A model generated the notes under the pieces. The model ran no database searches and was not told the origin of the DNA. It was given only the letters and a program-made list of their open reading frames with translations. A DNA stretch of 64,000 nucleotides, from NCBI GenBank assembly GCA_031310005.1, contig CM062381.1, positions 434,001-498,000 of the forward strand. Reading direction: 5' to 3'. Shown one piece after another: positions 12,200 to 25,401 of the stretch (its first letter is position 1; the number at the start of each line of letters is the position of its first letter). This stretch comes from Dactylellina haptotyla (taxonomy: Eukaryota; Ascomycota; Orbiliomycetes; Orbiliales; Orbiliaceae). The position numbers and the translations under genes were made by a program.

Positions 12200-13006
12200 T
12201 TAGTAGCTGAATGCTGCACTCTGTTGTGCTTGAGCGTGGGCGTGAGCTGGAGGCGGGGCAGCCACGATAAGTCTTCTCGGGAGGACTCTAGGAGACCCTT
12301 TCATCCTTTCTACTCCTTCCACAAAAGTCGATAGTGGTGGCAACGCCGAAGTCTGTGCGTGGGCCTCGGACCTTGGTACCACTGTGAATTCATACTCCAT
12401 CTTCTCTTCGTAAGGGCTTCCACTACTAATTGACGCTGCCTGCGGCGATGTTCGGTCGGATGATGGACTGTGGCGTTCTTGCCGTTGATGCACCTTCCTA
12501 GCCTTCTCTTTCTTCCAGTCGCCTCTGTTTGAAACATGGTCTTTGAGGAGTCTCTCTACTACATCAGGTCGGAACTCCAAGACTCGTCGGTCAGGATCGG
12601 CGAGTCGGGATAGAACTTCATTGCTTAAATCGATTTTCCATCGTGGTGTGATCTCAGTCCATCGTTTGTCGATAAATCCGTACTCGCGGCCCAGTTCTTT
12701 ATACACTTCTCTAACGACAGCCTATGGAAGATGTGTTACTAAGAAGACTACGAGGTAATAGCGCGACCAGGAGATATGGGTAATAACAGAAGCTAAATTC
12801 TATCGCTTTTCTTTACGAATCTCTTTTGACATTCTGGGGCTACGCTACAGTGTGAATTAGAAATTGTTGCATACCTGAATATTGATCCATCTATCTTGAG
12901 GACTAGGAAGGTCTGGGTTTTCTTCACCGAAGAGGTCTCTGAGAAGGTCGTCCTTGCGTTTTCTTGCAGGTGCCTTTCGACGGCTCTGGGCTTCTGTTGC
13001 ATGCAT
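12200..13006 (-). CDS. Two-exon basic orphan protein
   Basis: Exon 1 is 13006-12875 (44 codons) and exon 2 is 12721-12200; both meet in phase 0 across a 153-nt GTATGC...CATAG intron, giving 217 residues. The N-terminus is strongly basic (RRKAPARKRKDD) and followed by DLLRDLFGEENPD. The middle is a charged helical segment running through the junction (WINIQ / AVVREVYKELGREYGF) to DVVERLLKDHVSNR at about residue 100. The last 80 residues are a low-complexity Ser/Pro/Ala/His tail (PPPAHAHAQAQQSA). No signal peptide or membrane segment is present. I do not recognise the family. The clean junction and the contrast with surrounding non-coding DNA support a real gene, perhaps nuclear given its basic end. 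Confidence 0.6.
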
Positions 13007-16000
13007 CTTGATTTATTTTTTGTGCTGAGGCGGGGAATGTCAAGCTGCAATGCAATGTATGAAAAATGAGGAGAGAATGTGGAGATGCGAAGACTGATCA
13101 CGGTCAGAAAACTGGAAGAGGGTATGTAAAAATAAAAGGAAGGATTGCGGAAGGGCTTATTATAAGAATGCGTAATCGTTACGACTGGAGTAGCTAGATA
13201 TAACGGGGAGAGAAATATTGGGAAGAGGTGGGAAGAACCCGTGGTCAAATACTAAGCATTTTAGTTTAGCAGGGAAAGGTCATAAGAGAGAAAAAGGAAA
13301 CAAGGGAAGAAGAAAGCCGTTTCGCCCGGCAAGCGATTTAATTGTCTTATGGTTATACCTTCCTTTCGGACTTTGATTTGAACACCTGAAAATCGTTTAA
13401 CTCGGAATTTTAGGAGGAGAGGGGGGACCAGGTATTTTCAAGCTCGCAAAGATCAGGTGGGTTCTCAGGTGGATCCAAACCAAGATCTTGAAGCAAGCTC
13501 GAGATCCAGCCCTGCATCCCTTGTCCTTTTCTGCCCTCCTTCTTTTTCACCGAATCAATTGCAAATGCTCTATCGTGTGATACCATACAAAGTGGGCAGT
13601 CTCAGCAGAAACAGTGCTGGTTAGCCAACCTCACTCTGCAGCCCCCTGCATAACTTGGAGCGTTGAACCAATTGGCTCCGTTTTGGGGGGTAAAAATCGC
13701 GATTTTGCGAAGATCGGGGAGTAGGTTGACGAAAGGAATAAAAGAAGCGGCAACTAGCGGGATAACCCTGGGGGGTGGGCTTCTGCGGCGCGATGTGGTG
13801 TACCCAGCAATAGCCCCACCCCGGGCCAAACAACCAGTCTTCTTTGATGGTGTACCCGAAGAGATTTTCTCTGATTCGACCAACTCCTCCATATGGTACG
13901 TTCTCTCGGGAGACGGGTAGCTCCAAGGTTAGATTCGGGGTGTGGTTGCCCAGAAGATGGTCCAATCATAGAAACTCTCGCTTCCGAGACGCCCCCAACA
14001 TTTTAGTGTCATGTACTCTTTGATGCAGTAGGGAAAATGTGTGTGAAAGCTGGCTTCGTGCATTTTGCAAGGTTGGAAAGGGATCGAAATAATCTAGATT
14101 TGATCACCTACAGGGATTGGGCTGTTGCGTAATTGTTCTTCCAGATACACATCTGGGATGCATGAGCACCATGTGCACACTGAGGGCTAATCACCACAAC
14201 CTTGCAAAACCATTCTTTGCCCCGTAGACGCTGGCGTATTTTTTCCATTTATTTTCGAGAAGGGATTAGTCTCCGGCACCATAGAAGCATATCAAATTAG
14301 AGGAACTAGGTTTATCCGTGGGAGGCTTGGAGATTCCCGTTCGGTGACGGAAATCACTATCGAGAAAGCAGCCGGCAGCCCGTGCACAAAATTTCAGCCG
14401 TGCACCATTGCAGTGCACATCGGGCGACGATTGCGAATACTCGCCGAGGACAGGCTGGACAAACGAGATTAAACTTAAGTGCTTTCGGATTGCCGCACAA
14501 GTTACACAAAAGAAAACTCACCAACCATTCCGCCCCGGAAGCCATATAAGAAACCGAAGTGTGGGTTGAAGCACTGTGAAGCAGGTATAACAGACCACAG
14601 ATATAATACAAAATCGTCTCCAACAATAACACGTATCCTGCATATTTCCCCCGCCCTGGTCCTAGTATGCCTGCCCGACCAAGCGATCTGGATTCCGAGT
14701 TGGGGGGTAAAATTTGGGCCCACTCTGTCCCACCCTATGTTGTGTTGGCTTCACCCAACTTTCGGGAGGCTGTCCTGCAAAAGAACTCTATGATGTACCA
14801 AATATACGGTGCTGAAATTTACATCGTTCCATTTCAGCCATAAACGTCACCTAAGTTCGTTCGCTGACAGCCGTCAGCCGGTCGAGTGAACTTCTGACAT
14901 GTGGCTGCTGATCCTAGAAAACCGAGCAATCTATCGTAGCCGCCAATGATCCCAAAGCCGAACTTCCATTCTCTAGATCCACGGTCATGGATTATTGAGC
15001 ATTAAATGAGGTCAACGTCAGCCCTCAGTAGGTTCCAGTTTCCCTTAACGTATCACCCTGGGGAGAAATTGACGGAAAACGGAAATATCGAGTATAAAGA
15101 ATATCAATCCTAAATCCGACGATCTTAACAATCAAATCGTATCGCCTCGCCATATATGAACCGCCAGCCAAATACATTCAATAACATCCTCCCAATGCGT
15201 CTAAAGACCCGCAGGGCGCCTCGCCCGTGCCAATACTCGGGATACATCCTTGCCTCAACTTTCCTCATCAGGCTCTTACTGGATTATTACCAACCGTGTT
15301 TCTAGGGACACAAGCGAAAAAAATATTATAGTTTAAAGTTCGGCGAATTAATTCCAGATACATTTCTTATTCACGTCGGTTCCTAACCCAATCCAATGGT
15401 TCCTAACACACCCGCATAATAATCTATCTAACCAAAATTTAAAGTTCACCATGGGGGTCAGTTTTTCCCTCATTGTCCAGTTCACGGAGCATACAATCTC
15501 CCAGCCCCCCATATGATATAATAATAATATATCTCAACTAAACTTCATAGATATTGATTTTTTTTTTTAATTAGCAATAAATGGATTCCGAATATCCTCC
15601 TTGGCAGAGACGCTTATTCAATGGTATCCGATTTCACAGACTCCGCGCGCTAATACTAATTAACCTCAGCATCTCAAAGGCTCTACAAGTCATGTTTCTA
15701 TTAAGGTAATCACACTAGTTACCGAATAGAATACCTTATCTCTCCATCTGGCCTTTTTCGGATTTCCGATTAGATGCCGACCCGAAACGTAAATATTCGC
15801 CCTAGCACCCCGTGAATACCACTGGTATCCACGGGTGACCCCGGGAAGTCATCCATGGGTCATCACATATCCTCGTAGGACGCCCAAGACCTCCATGTGA
15901 ATATCGATAGCCGGTCATTTCAAAGTTGGCAACAGTAACCGGAATGAAAAAGTCTTGTTTTCCGAATATCGCGTTGGTGACCCTCCCTTTAGGAGCGCGC

Positions 16001-18090
16001 CGTCGACGCCTGAAAAGATTAGACTTATCGCCATCCCACGTATATACGTGCTTTAATCGGTATATATAACCCTAATCCTCGGCCCGAATACGAGTGTGAT
16101 CAGGAGCCCACTGTGAGACAATAGCGCTATCTTTTATGTAGGATGAACAGTCTTGACGCGTGGAACTACTTGATCCGACCTAAAATTACGTTCTTGAGTT
16201 TTCATTTCTGTGTAACTTGCAAACGCCCCAGCAGTTTAGACGAATCTAGACACATTTCGAAGCGTTATGAAGAGCGATTTTGATAACTCTCCCGACAGCC
16301 ACAAGTCCACACCGGGGCTGCAACTGCGTCAAATAATCCGATGATCATAGCTCTAGATTGTGTTACCCCTGGCAAACTTTCTGCCTGCGTCTGCAAGCCC
16401 GAACTCTATTTCATTTCTGCAAAATTGCCTGGACAGAAACACCGCGACAGGTTTTGCCCAGCCGAGCTTGGGACTAGTCTGCCTTGGATATCCATATCGA
16501 TAGCGATAGCTGTTGATAATTCTCGATACTCTCGATAGGGGAGTTCGATCCTAAACTGTGTCGGCCGTCGGTAATCCGATTGCCCTTTAAGTGTTAATCC
16601 GAATTTCTCTTCGCCTTTGATAATAAACTCTCTTTGGCGAGAAAAGGTATACCCCACTGACGTGGAGCTGGCGTTAGCGCGGCTGATTGGGCCCGAACTA
16701 CTCCGACTGTGTGACTCTCGGAAGCTTTTTGCCAGAGTCTCTGGATCCACCGTTGGAAACAGTTTAGAGCTCGCTAATGCCAGTGGATGTTTAGCACAGG
16801 CCAGATTGTTTAGCGAAACTGACGGCTGCACTATACCATTTTCGTCCATGTGTGAGGCCGATCACCGCGTGGTTTCGTTCACTCCTTCGGAACCTGGGGT
16901 AATACGTCTGAGGGTGGTATAGTGAGTCAAATTAATGGTGGAGACGGTATAAGCCTTTTAACACTATCGCTAAGACTACTTTTCTTGGGGGGTAGGCGTT
17001 AGTCCTCTGAACACGTATCTGGCGAACCTCAACAAGCTTCTTGATAACGGGACCACCTGTAGATACTCGGCTTGGAGGTGCCGGTTTGAATAATTTGTTT
17101 CTGATATTTACCATTCCGGCTGTCTCAGGGCTGTGGAGTCGCTTGTTTTCCTGCGTTTATCCACGTATGCTATCAGAAGGCAACTATAATAATAATCCTT
17201 CGACATATGACCAAGAAAACTATAGTTCTCGCGCTAATATTTGGTCTAAATTGGGTAAAGGATGACCTGATAATCGTGCTATATATACACGTATTATTCA
17301 ACTACACGCTTTTTGGAATTTCGACTCGAAGTGGTCGGATATACATACCAGTAACCGAGCTTCCCTGAGACCCGAGTTCACCTATATGCGGCTAAATTAT
17401 CGCTCTAGCAAAACTCAAAATATAAACTTTCCAAACTTGACAGTGACTCGCCTGGAGTGGAGTCGTTACGGTCGTTCGAGCATACGCAAGCTCATACTCG
17501 CAAATTTCGTATATATAGTGCTCATGCACGCCAGAAAATCCCACAGGCTCTTTTCTTCTTCTCCCAGATATTCCGTATCTATAGAGGGCAGATGTTAACA
17601 CGGTAGACGCGGAGGATACTCGTAGACACGCTGATTAATGGGCCTCAAGATGGTATACTCGAACCTCCTAAGCATATCGCTACGTTTTACGGAAACCTAT
17701 GCTATATCCCAGAATCAGTAGCACATGCTCGGGATTCCACGCCAAACCCACAAAACCTGATTCTTACGATTCTGGACTCAGAATTAGGTATACCGATTTA
17801 CCTGTGGTGTTCCCGTTGGGGTATCCTGCGTGATGTATTCATTTTTTCAGATTTACACGATACTATTGTCCCAATCATCGATGGGGATAATCCCAACCTC
17901 CCAGTTGAAGATCTAGGATATTGCAATACAATAGCAGAGCGGGCTCTCGTGATCACTCACTTAGTTTAGCCTCTCAGACACAAAAAACAAATAATCTTCT
18001 TTCCTTTGTTCCGGCGAAGCCAAAGTGGCGTACTTGGATCCAGGAAAGATAGAACACGCGAACCACAGGGAGAAAAAGAAAGGAGGTACA
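13007..18090. other. 5.1 kb without a recognisable gene
   Basis: This is the longest gene-free stretch in the window. Overlapping frames of 60-150 codons occur at 13602-13969 (both strands) and 16406-16922 (both strands), none with a recognisable domain. Four TGGGGGGT tracts lie at about 13686, 13770, 14703 and 16985. The part from 15100 to 16100 is AT-rich with many TATATA-type words. It may be heavily decayed repeat DNA. Confidence 0.5.
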
Positions 18091-18567
18091 ATGCATTTGT
18101 TCAGGATATTCGTCTACCTGACTACCGTTGCAACCACCGCCCTCGTCATCCCCCGCTGGTATCGAACAGCTTTTCACAATAGCGCACCCCAAAAACCAAC
18201 CCTGGATGCTCCAGCCCAAGTTGCTACTTACATTGATTTGAACAATAAGCAATCGTTGTCCAGATACCGTAGCCGTGACCTACCTTGTGCTCGTCCCCCT
18301 TCCCTCTCTGAACTCGACCGTTTGCGGTTCCCAGAATCATTACCACCTTCCCGTCCTCCGGACCGAATTACACTGCCGCCTATTATCCCATTGCTCCCAA
18401 AAGTGACCATCACACAAACGGTTACAATCCAGCCTGTGGATACTTCAAAGCCGCAAAACCCGAACGGGCCCGGTATTGAGAGAACTGATATCGACCCTGA
18501 CAAGTTCCCACAGAAGCCAGACGGAGCTGACAAGAATGAGTTCAAAAAGAATCTCATACGCCTATAG
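18091..18567 (+). CDS. Small Pro-rich secreted or membrane-anchored orphan
   Basis: A 158-residue single-exon frame from the ATG at 18091, preceded by AAAGGAGGTACA. The N-terminus has a short hydrophobic stretch at about residues 4-21 (LFRIFVYLTTVATTALVI) that could be a signal peptide or a membrane anchor. The remainder is polar and Pro-rich, with no folded-domain signature and a single cysteine at about residue 69. Near the C-terminus it contains PKVTITQTVTIQPV and then a charged tail ending in NEFKKNLIRL. The third-codon G/C content is higher than in the flanking DNA, which supports coding. No family is recognised. Confidence 0.5.
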   Translation: MHLFRIFVYLTTVATTALVIPRWYRTAFHNSAPQKPTLDAPAQVATYIDLNNKQSLSRYRSRDLPCARPPSLSELDRLRFPESLPPSRPPDRITLPPIIPLLPKVTITQTVTIQPVDTSKPQNPNGPGIERTDIDPDKFPQKPDGADKNEFKKNLIRL

Positions 18568-19989
18568 CGAATCTATGATGCAGATTGTGAAGTGATTTTT
18601 AAAAAGCGTGCACGTGTTCGCGTGATATTCGTAGATCAATATGTTCATGGAAGAAATTACCCGTCGCAGTCTATTCATTCGTGTAGTACTATAGCGATCT
18701 TGTAGACCGCAAGCTTTCCAATTGCACGTGTATATATCGCATTCTTCTTCGCCTTTGACAGTAGCCCATTATACATATATTCTATCTAGTCTCGTTTCTA
18801 GACGTGCTGTTGACCTGCTGGTTCTAAAGCCCAGTTGCAAATTTGATGTCAACCTCTTGATGAGAGGAACATTCATAGAAAGCACGCACGGAATGAAATA
18901 TCTAACATCGCAGATGACCTTCGTGCCTCGCGGATGGTTTACGAGACAACAGACGACCGAGCCAGGCTTGATAATCGCACAGAGCACAGGTAGAAAACCC
19001 CATTGTAGTTATTGACAACCGTTTCCATATATATATTCTACATACCTCCCTCAACCCCAATAAATACACCTAGTATACACCGAATCGCAAAAAAAGGGTA
19101 GGAAAACATCCCAGTCCCATTTGCATCAAAAAACCCCTTAGCTCCTTCTAGAGTATATATAATACACATCCTCCATCCATCGCACCCACAATAGAGATAG
19201 TAAAGTATAACACGATACAATACAATCATCATTGGAAAAAAAAGGAAAGAACCAAACCCAAAACCGAAAGAAAAGGGACTATTAAACAACTCAAAAGGGA
19301 CGAGTTGAAGATATTAGAATATAAAAATTCGAAGAAAGGAAGTGTAAAACAAAAGGTAGCACGTTTGAATTCCTCCGCTGCTCGCTAGTAGTCGCTGCGC
19401 TGGAGTCCTCTTTCGAAGGAAAGAGAAAATATAAAAAAAGAGGTTTATAAATACAAAAATAACAACAGGTTTGCTTTCGTCGGTCTCGCTCAAAGCTTTA
19501 TTTCGCTGTAATCGAAAGACCGGAAAATACATAAGCAGCAGGAGGCGGGCTGATCCCCAAGTATGATAAATCAGGGTTGGGTTGTAAGGGTACAATAGAA
19601 GCTTTTATGTGTGTGCATGCGTACCAAAATGTGTCATGCAGACAGTAAGGAGGGTTGTGAAGGCGAGGGTAGGTAGGTATGGCCGCGTCGGGGCTAGAGG
19701 GATCGGTTTGAATACACGATCCGAAAAACTAAGGGACAATATTGGTACAAGAATAGCAAGAAACGAGAAAACGCCGCTCAGTCGCTAATGCTGATTGAAG
19801 AATACCCAAGAAAATAAGACAATAGCATATATTTATTCGAGTAGGAATCGAAAGGGGAGGGGAGGTGGAAAGGTGGGAGTATTAGGGGCTATGGATGGAG
19901 TTGTGGGTGATCGTATTATATCAAGTCGTTCATTGATGAGAACCTCTGTTGTTGAGAAAGAGGTAGGATTCATAAGGGATCGGAGACGA
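18568..19989. other. 1.4 kb without a recognisable gene
   Basis: Contains the 3' ends of the small Pro-rich gene (plus) and DBF4 (minus). A-rich from about 19080 to 19450. Short frames on both strands show no domain. Confidence 0.55.
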
Positions 19990-22078
19990 TTATTTGCATG
20001 GACGAGTGAGAGTTGCGAGGAGGGCGTCGAGTTCGGTGAAGTTATCGTCATTCGATGCGAAGCGCATATGGCGCTTAGATACGATGTGATCTTCGAAATC
20101 GTCATACTTGTCGCGGCAATTCTCGCAGTATCCCGCCTGGGGAACCTTCTTGACCTCCTTCGCAACCGTCTGGCTTCGACTCCGCTTGAGACTCTTGCGT
20201 TCAACTTTGACCTCAACGGTGACCTCTTCGTCAACGGCCTTAAGCGCAGCAGTGGTATCGGTTTGGCGAATTCCACCGGTGGTCTTTTCGAAGACGCGTC
20301 GGTTCAACCTTTGCACATCACGACTGGTTCCGGCCTTTGGTCCAGCAACTGCAGTGTTGGACGAAATGGCTTGTGAAACAACAGCGGATGTAGGCCCTGT
20401 AGCATTTAAACCAGAAGCCACCGGTTCGTAACCAGCAACAACGAGGTGGTTCTGGCGTGCACGCTGAACCTCTCGCAGTTTATCCAAACGTACTTCAGTC
20501 TTCTTGATAGCAGTTGCGGCAGCCGCGGTCGCCATATCACGGTCGACCTTGTTCTCAATGCTAGTGAGAGGCTTTCGCTCTAACAAGGTTCTCGTCGGCT
20601 CCTCTTTCAAGAAGCTAGTCTTGGCTTTCAGAGACTGTTGACGTGGGGGAGGCTCCATCGATGTCTTTGCCTTTAGTCGGGCAGCTTCTTTTTCCTTCAA
20701 CCTCGCTTTGGCTTCGGCCGCCTCCTTCTCCGCCTCTTCCCTCATATAGGAACGCTTGGTATCGGGGTCGAGCACGAAAGGGCAACGTCCCTCTCGGTTG
20801 GAACGGAACTGTGGCCAGTCGCCATCCTCGGGTTGCCTGAAGGTCTGAAACTCCCTAATGATGAAGGGCTTGTATCGTCCAGATGCGTCTCCAACCATAA
20901 TGTACGGTCCCTTAAAAGTGTACATTTCCTTAGAGGAGGACTGCGAGAAACGATACTTGTCCTCGCGAAGTAGTCGCTCGAGTCCTTCATCCTGGAGCCT
21001 CATTTCATCGGTAGCTTTTCGATAGGCGGTGCGGTCCAACTGTTTGAGCTTTGATGGAAGCAACTTCTCGGGTGATGGCATAATGTCATCGTCGATTCTT
21101 TCGTGGAGAGTACTGATCATTCGCTCGATCTTCTCGGTCGTCCAGATTTTCATCTTAGCGAGGCGAGCAAGGACGAGAATGTCCTTATGATCATCGTAAA
21201 CGTTCCTGTAAACCAAGTTAGCGAGTGCCCTGTGAGTTACGTAGCGTGTCTGAATAAAGCCGTACAGTTTGGCTAAACCAGAGTCCCTGTGATCGAGCTT
21301 CGCTCCAACACCTAGGAGTTTTGGGTTTATGGTGCCGGTTCCAGCGGTGATGTGGTCCTTGGGGAGTTCTGGAGGAATGTCATCGCGGGCGGTGATAATG
21401 TGGGTGACTTTTCCAGTGGAGAATTTATCGACAACGGTCTGGACGATGTTAGAGGAGGATTCATACAAAGACGATATACATTTACCGTGGATCCTATCGA
21501 AAACTTACCGAATCGAGATCTCTCAACTGAATCCTGAGCAAAGCTCGCTTATCTTCTGACATGGAATCGTCAAAGTAAAAGGTCAGGGTGGGGAAAACGC
21601 GGCGATAATGACGTTGCCACTGTCTGATAGCCTCGTTGTTCTCTGCAACCGCTTGCTGAAGATGCTTGTCTTTGATCACGATCGTTGATGCTGTCCTCTG
21701 AGACGAGGCTGCCGCCGCCTTCCTATCCTTGATTCGACTGTCGAATTTCTCGTTCAAGCGGCGAGCGGGGACTGCAGCCGCGGCTACGGCCCCAGCCTTG
21801 GATCGAGCGATACGCGATGGGGGGACATCGCGTCGGCTGTTGACGCCATCGTGTCGACTCGGGGTCTTGGGGACGAGTCGAAGTTTAGAGGGGGTGCCGT
21901 GACGGTTTTCCTTCTGGTCGGGTCCGTGGAAGGCGTCATCCAGATGTGCCTTCTTCGCAGGAGGGGGTCCCAGGGCGTCACGAGAACTCTTAGCCGGGCG
22001 TTTGGCTGGGATGGCCGCGTTCAACTGGTAGGATTGGGCATGGTTCTGGATGTTGGAGAGAGGGACGCGGCGAGACAT
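19990..22078 (-). CDS. DBF4: DBF4-type regulatory subunit of Cdc7 kinase
   Basis: Exon 1 is 22078-21509 (190 codons, ending DLDS). A 70-nt intron (GTAAGT...CCAG) follows, then exon 2 at 21438-19990 (TVVDKFSTGKVTHIIT...), giving 672 residues. The ATG at 22078 (MSRRVPLSN) was chosen; an upstream in-frame ATG at 22117 would add 13 residues. After a basic disordered N-terminus, the KVTHIITARDD region belongs to the BRCT-like motif N. Motif M is visible as the KPFIIREF and QPEDGDWPQFRSNREGRCPF segments. The C-terminal motif C is a CxxC-x9-H-x5-H zinc finger at about residues 628-647 (CENC...DHIVSKRH). This subunit activates and targets Cdc7 for origin firing in S phase. Confidence 0.93.
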
Positions 22079-24159
22079 GGGAGGCGGTGGGACCGGCGAG
22101 ACAGGAATCGAGAGCATTGGACGGTTTGTAGGCGACGCGGACGCGAGGAGGGGAGAATTAACGGGTAGCGTTCAAGGAATCGAAGGGCGGGATCCTTGTT
22201 GACGCTCGAAGTCCGCGATGGTTCAGTGGCTCATTTGATAGGGGACGAGTCGACGGTGTTGTTGTTGTTGATGAAGATGATCGTGGTGTTGCGGTCGTCG
22301 TTGCGGGTGTTGTGATACCAATTGGAGGGCCGGATCACGACAATGGCGAGACTGAGGTCGTGTGAGAATAACAAAGGGTACACGAAAGGAGAAAAGAAAG
22401 TGGAAAAAAGGACGAGGCTGCAGACGGCGTCAAGATACGGACCAAAAGGCGAGGGGACAGGAACAGGCAGCGGGTGGTACGGGTCCGCCGTTTTAATCTT
22501 GTTTTGTTAGTAAGGAGGAGGAGGAATAAGGGAGGAAAGGTCGCGATTGATGACAGCGATGGCACCGTGCAAAACCAGCCAGACCCGCGAACACAATATA
22601 CCCACTCGACGGCTACGACTACGACGACGGGGCAGAGGGTCAGAAGTGGCAGCGGTACAAATGTCGAGTGAGGGGAGAGAGAGAGGAATGGTGAGGTTAT
22701 AACGGATGGGCCGTTCTGATATTATTTTTGTTGTTTGTACGGGCAGCACCTGCCTTGTTCGTCCCAGCGGAGAGGAGTGGTTGGTGTGTACCAACAAATA
22801 AACAGACGGTTTCGGCGGGCGGGCAAGTACGCGCTATCCCTGCCCCGAACAACCAGCCAATAACACCCGGTCGCAGGCCCGCTTTCTTTCATTCTCTCTT
22901 TGGCCAAAATGGTCTGCATTATCGAGAGCATATCTTGCTGCATCGGCCTGCATGTTTATCGGCAGAAACCTGGTCTACGATGCATATCTCTGGCAGACAT
23001 GTAGGCACAATTTGCAGTCAATCACAAAAAAGTGTACCGGCACTCTGTAGTTCAATCATGTAGTTAATTAATAATATATCGCAGACACTATCCGATAAAT
23101 AAAATAAATGAATATATACATATAGATAACAAAAAAAACACCAGCCTCTTGCTTTTACCTCCCCATCGTAACCACGGACAGGGACTGGGGCTGCTCGTAG
23201 CGGGTCGGCTGTTCTCCTCCAATTGTTTAATTTAATGTTTCTCGTCGACGGCTTCTCATTTTAAAACAGGTCTGATCGCGTGCGTTTCGATCAACACGAG
23301 AAGCGTTGCCCTGACGTTCCTCTCCAGCCACCCCGCGTGCACATCGCTGTGGCAGGGCACTCCCTTTCTTCTGTGGCGCATGCGCATTCTGTTTCAATCC
23401 GGATTAATCCCCCAGGAGAGAACTCGTGCTTCGCATCGTATTCGTCGAATTCCCTATGGCCCCTCTCACTCAGGTTTCATCTTTGGGAATCGCCCTTCGG
23501 AAACGCGTTCAGACATCCCACGCGGTCACCAATGTGAACACCCCAATCAGATCTCCCATACTGCCACTAGAACTCGTTAACTCCACAACCAAACATCAAA
23601 ACATACAAACACGATTTTATCGATTTATGTAGATATATATACAATAATACCCAATTGCAAACGTCACCGCCTCTACGAATATTCAAATTTCGGTGTTTTT
23701 TATGCTTTGATCACTTGATTAGATACAAAACATGTATATATTTAACCACGACCTGCCTTCCCACGGCGGTTACAAAATACCGCCTACCGTCTTCGGACGC
23801 TTTTAGGATTGCCAAATGGCATCTCACCGCCAAGCCCAATACAAAATCCCGACTATTTGCCTTACAATTCTTCGATTGTTTGGCTTTGCTATTCCGAACT
23901 CCCATGCAATCCGGCACTAACCTCACCAAATGAGGCTCTCGAAAACCATATTTTAGCTCTATCTCTGTCATAATATAGCTCTCGCTTGCGGCTCCTATAA
24001 AAATCAATAACAATACAATACAATATATTGCATTGCAATACAAAGTCCCCACAACCAAAGACCCACCGCTCTCGATAGCTGTATAGCTAGCTACAGATCC
24101 CGTAGTGCAGGCAACGAACGACTCCTACACAGACTATCAGCTATTAGGATCCACGAAAG
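22079..24159. other. 2.1 kb: DBF4 promoter side, otherwise no gene seen
   Basis: Low-complexity purine/GT-rich sequence from 22230 to 22700, including a short GTT microsatellite at about 22258-22269 and CGACGGC/TACGAC repeats near 22605-22640. The rest, to 24159, is mixed to AT-rich with short frames only. Confidence 0.5.
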
Positions 24160-24411
24160 ATGCCGTGTAGCGGTATCGCGACTCCCCCGTTCGATGCTCC
24201 CGCCGGGTTCTCTTACACCCCGCAGTATCTCGACCTATGGATGGACAGCTCCCGTAACTTGACCGTTGCCGAGCAGTTCAAACGCTGGCGTTTTATCGGA
24301 GCCTGCACCAGGAGCAATCGGTTCGGCATTCTGCAATCCATGATTCGCAGGGGACACATGCAGCCTCGTTCGCGGCGATTCCCAGCAGAATCCACGGGCA
24401 GCAATAGCTAA
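24160..24411 (+). CDS. Possible small 83-residue orphan
   Basis: A complete ATG-to-TAA frame of 83 codons whose third positions are much richer in G/C than the surrounding AT-rich DNA, which suggests coding. The product (MPCSGIATPPFDAPAGFSYT...) has no signal peptide or membrane helix. Its middle (NLTVAEQFKRWRFIGACTRS) could be a helical hairpin and its C-terminus is Arg-rich. No family is recognised. It may be a small gene, an exon of a larger one, or chance; the call is tentative. Confidence 0.35.
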   Translation: MPCSGIATPPFDAPAGFSYTPQYLDLWMDSSRNLTVAEQFKRWRFIGACTRSNRFGILQSMIRRGHMQPRSRRFPAESTGSNS

Positions 24412-25401
24412 CTCGAACATTATATTTGAACATTCGAGCATATATGCATCACCCTATATACACCGAGCCGGATATTTCGTACGCTCGATTTCGGCATCAT
24501 ATTAATCGTAAATTCGGAACTTTGATACTATACGACGGCGATAATGCGGTCGAACTACCAGTGGCTTTCTTTCGAGCCCTCGGCACCCCAGGCGCACTCC
24601 AGGCAGAATTACTTGCATCCAACCTGATATTTACAATACGAGTTCAAACGTTTCAATAGTGGGCACCAATATCGGGGCATCGGTATTAAACCAGATGCAA
24701 AGTAATAATAATACGGTAGAGATGAGATAACAATAGTCTCTATCACCGTCTTTTTTCAAATTACGCCACATCTGAGGCGCGAGTTACTATCTGGCTGTGG
24801 CGCATATTTTAACACCATCCCACTCCCAACACGCACCCAACGCATATTTACCCCAAGCCAAATTCAACCACGATTCGATTCCAAATGTCACGATCCCCGG
24901 AGACATCTTACATATACTTCGATCGTCTGGCAAACTGTATTGGTACCCTATTATCCATATCTTAGAGGCTGGTAACGAGCGTACCATCCCCACCGAAGCC
25001 TCCATCCGGTTTAAAAAAGTGGAGCTCCAGGGTAAATTAACTATGCAACAACATGGGTGCCATTTTACCCGCCCAAATAATGTCAGCCATCTACTGATAG
25101 ACGATACAGGTGTATTTGGGTTGGTTCGGAAATATATACATGAACAAGCTCAGCCTCTCGTATCTCTTTCTTCTAAAGGATCATTTTCCTCCCTGGTCAA
25201 ACCTGTGCCAGGTGTTAAGAAAGAAAAAATGTTGGCAATCACTATAAGTCCAATCGTCCCATGTATATACCCCCTCGCGAGATCTTAAACTTCTCTTCTG
25301 TACACATAATCCCTGGTGCCTCTCCTTCCCCAGAATTTGCTCCGTACAGAGCAAATCCGCGTAGACGTAGACGTGCGGTCCAAAAGTTGCGTCCCTGGGC
25401 C
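24412..25401. other. 1 kb upstream of the two-TM protein, no gene seen
   Basis: A 163-codon frame at 24797-25288 begins with GTG, is AT-rich and shows no domain. I treat it as non-coding. The last 150 bases before 25402 probably hold the promoter and 5' UTR of the next gene. Confidence 0.5.

Noticed and set aside
13602-13969. Four overlapping 70-115-codon frames on both strands
   Set aside because: Overlap on both strands and no conserved motif; probably chance in a locally stop-poor stretch.
16540-16560. GAGTTCGATCC resembling a tRNA B box
   Set aside because: No A box or cloverleaf stem can be formed with the upstream sequence.
16406-16922. 147-codon minus and 101-codon plus frames
   Set aside because: Mutually overlapping, no domain, no splice partners found; insufficient for a gene call.
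24797-25288. 163-codon plus-strand frame
   Set aside because: Starts with GTG, first ATG is late, AT-rich codons and no domain.
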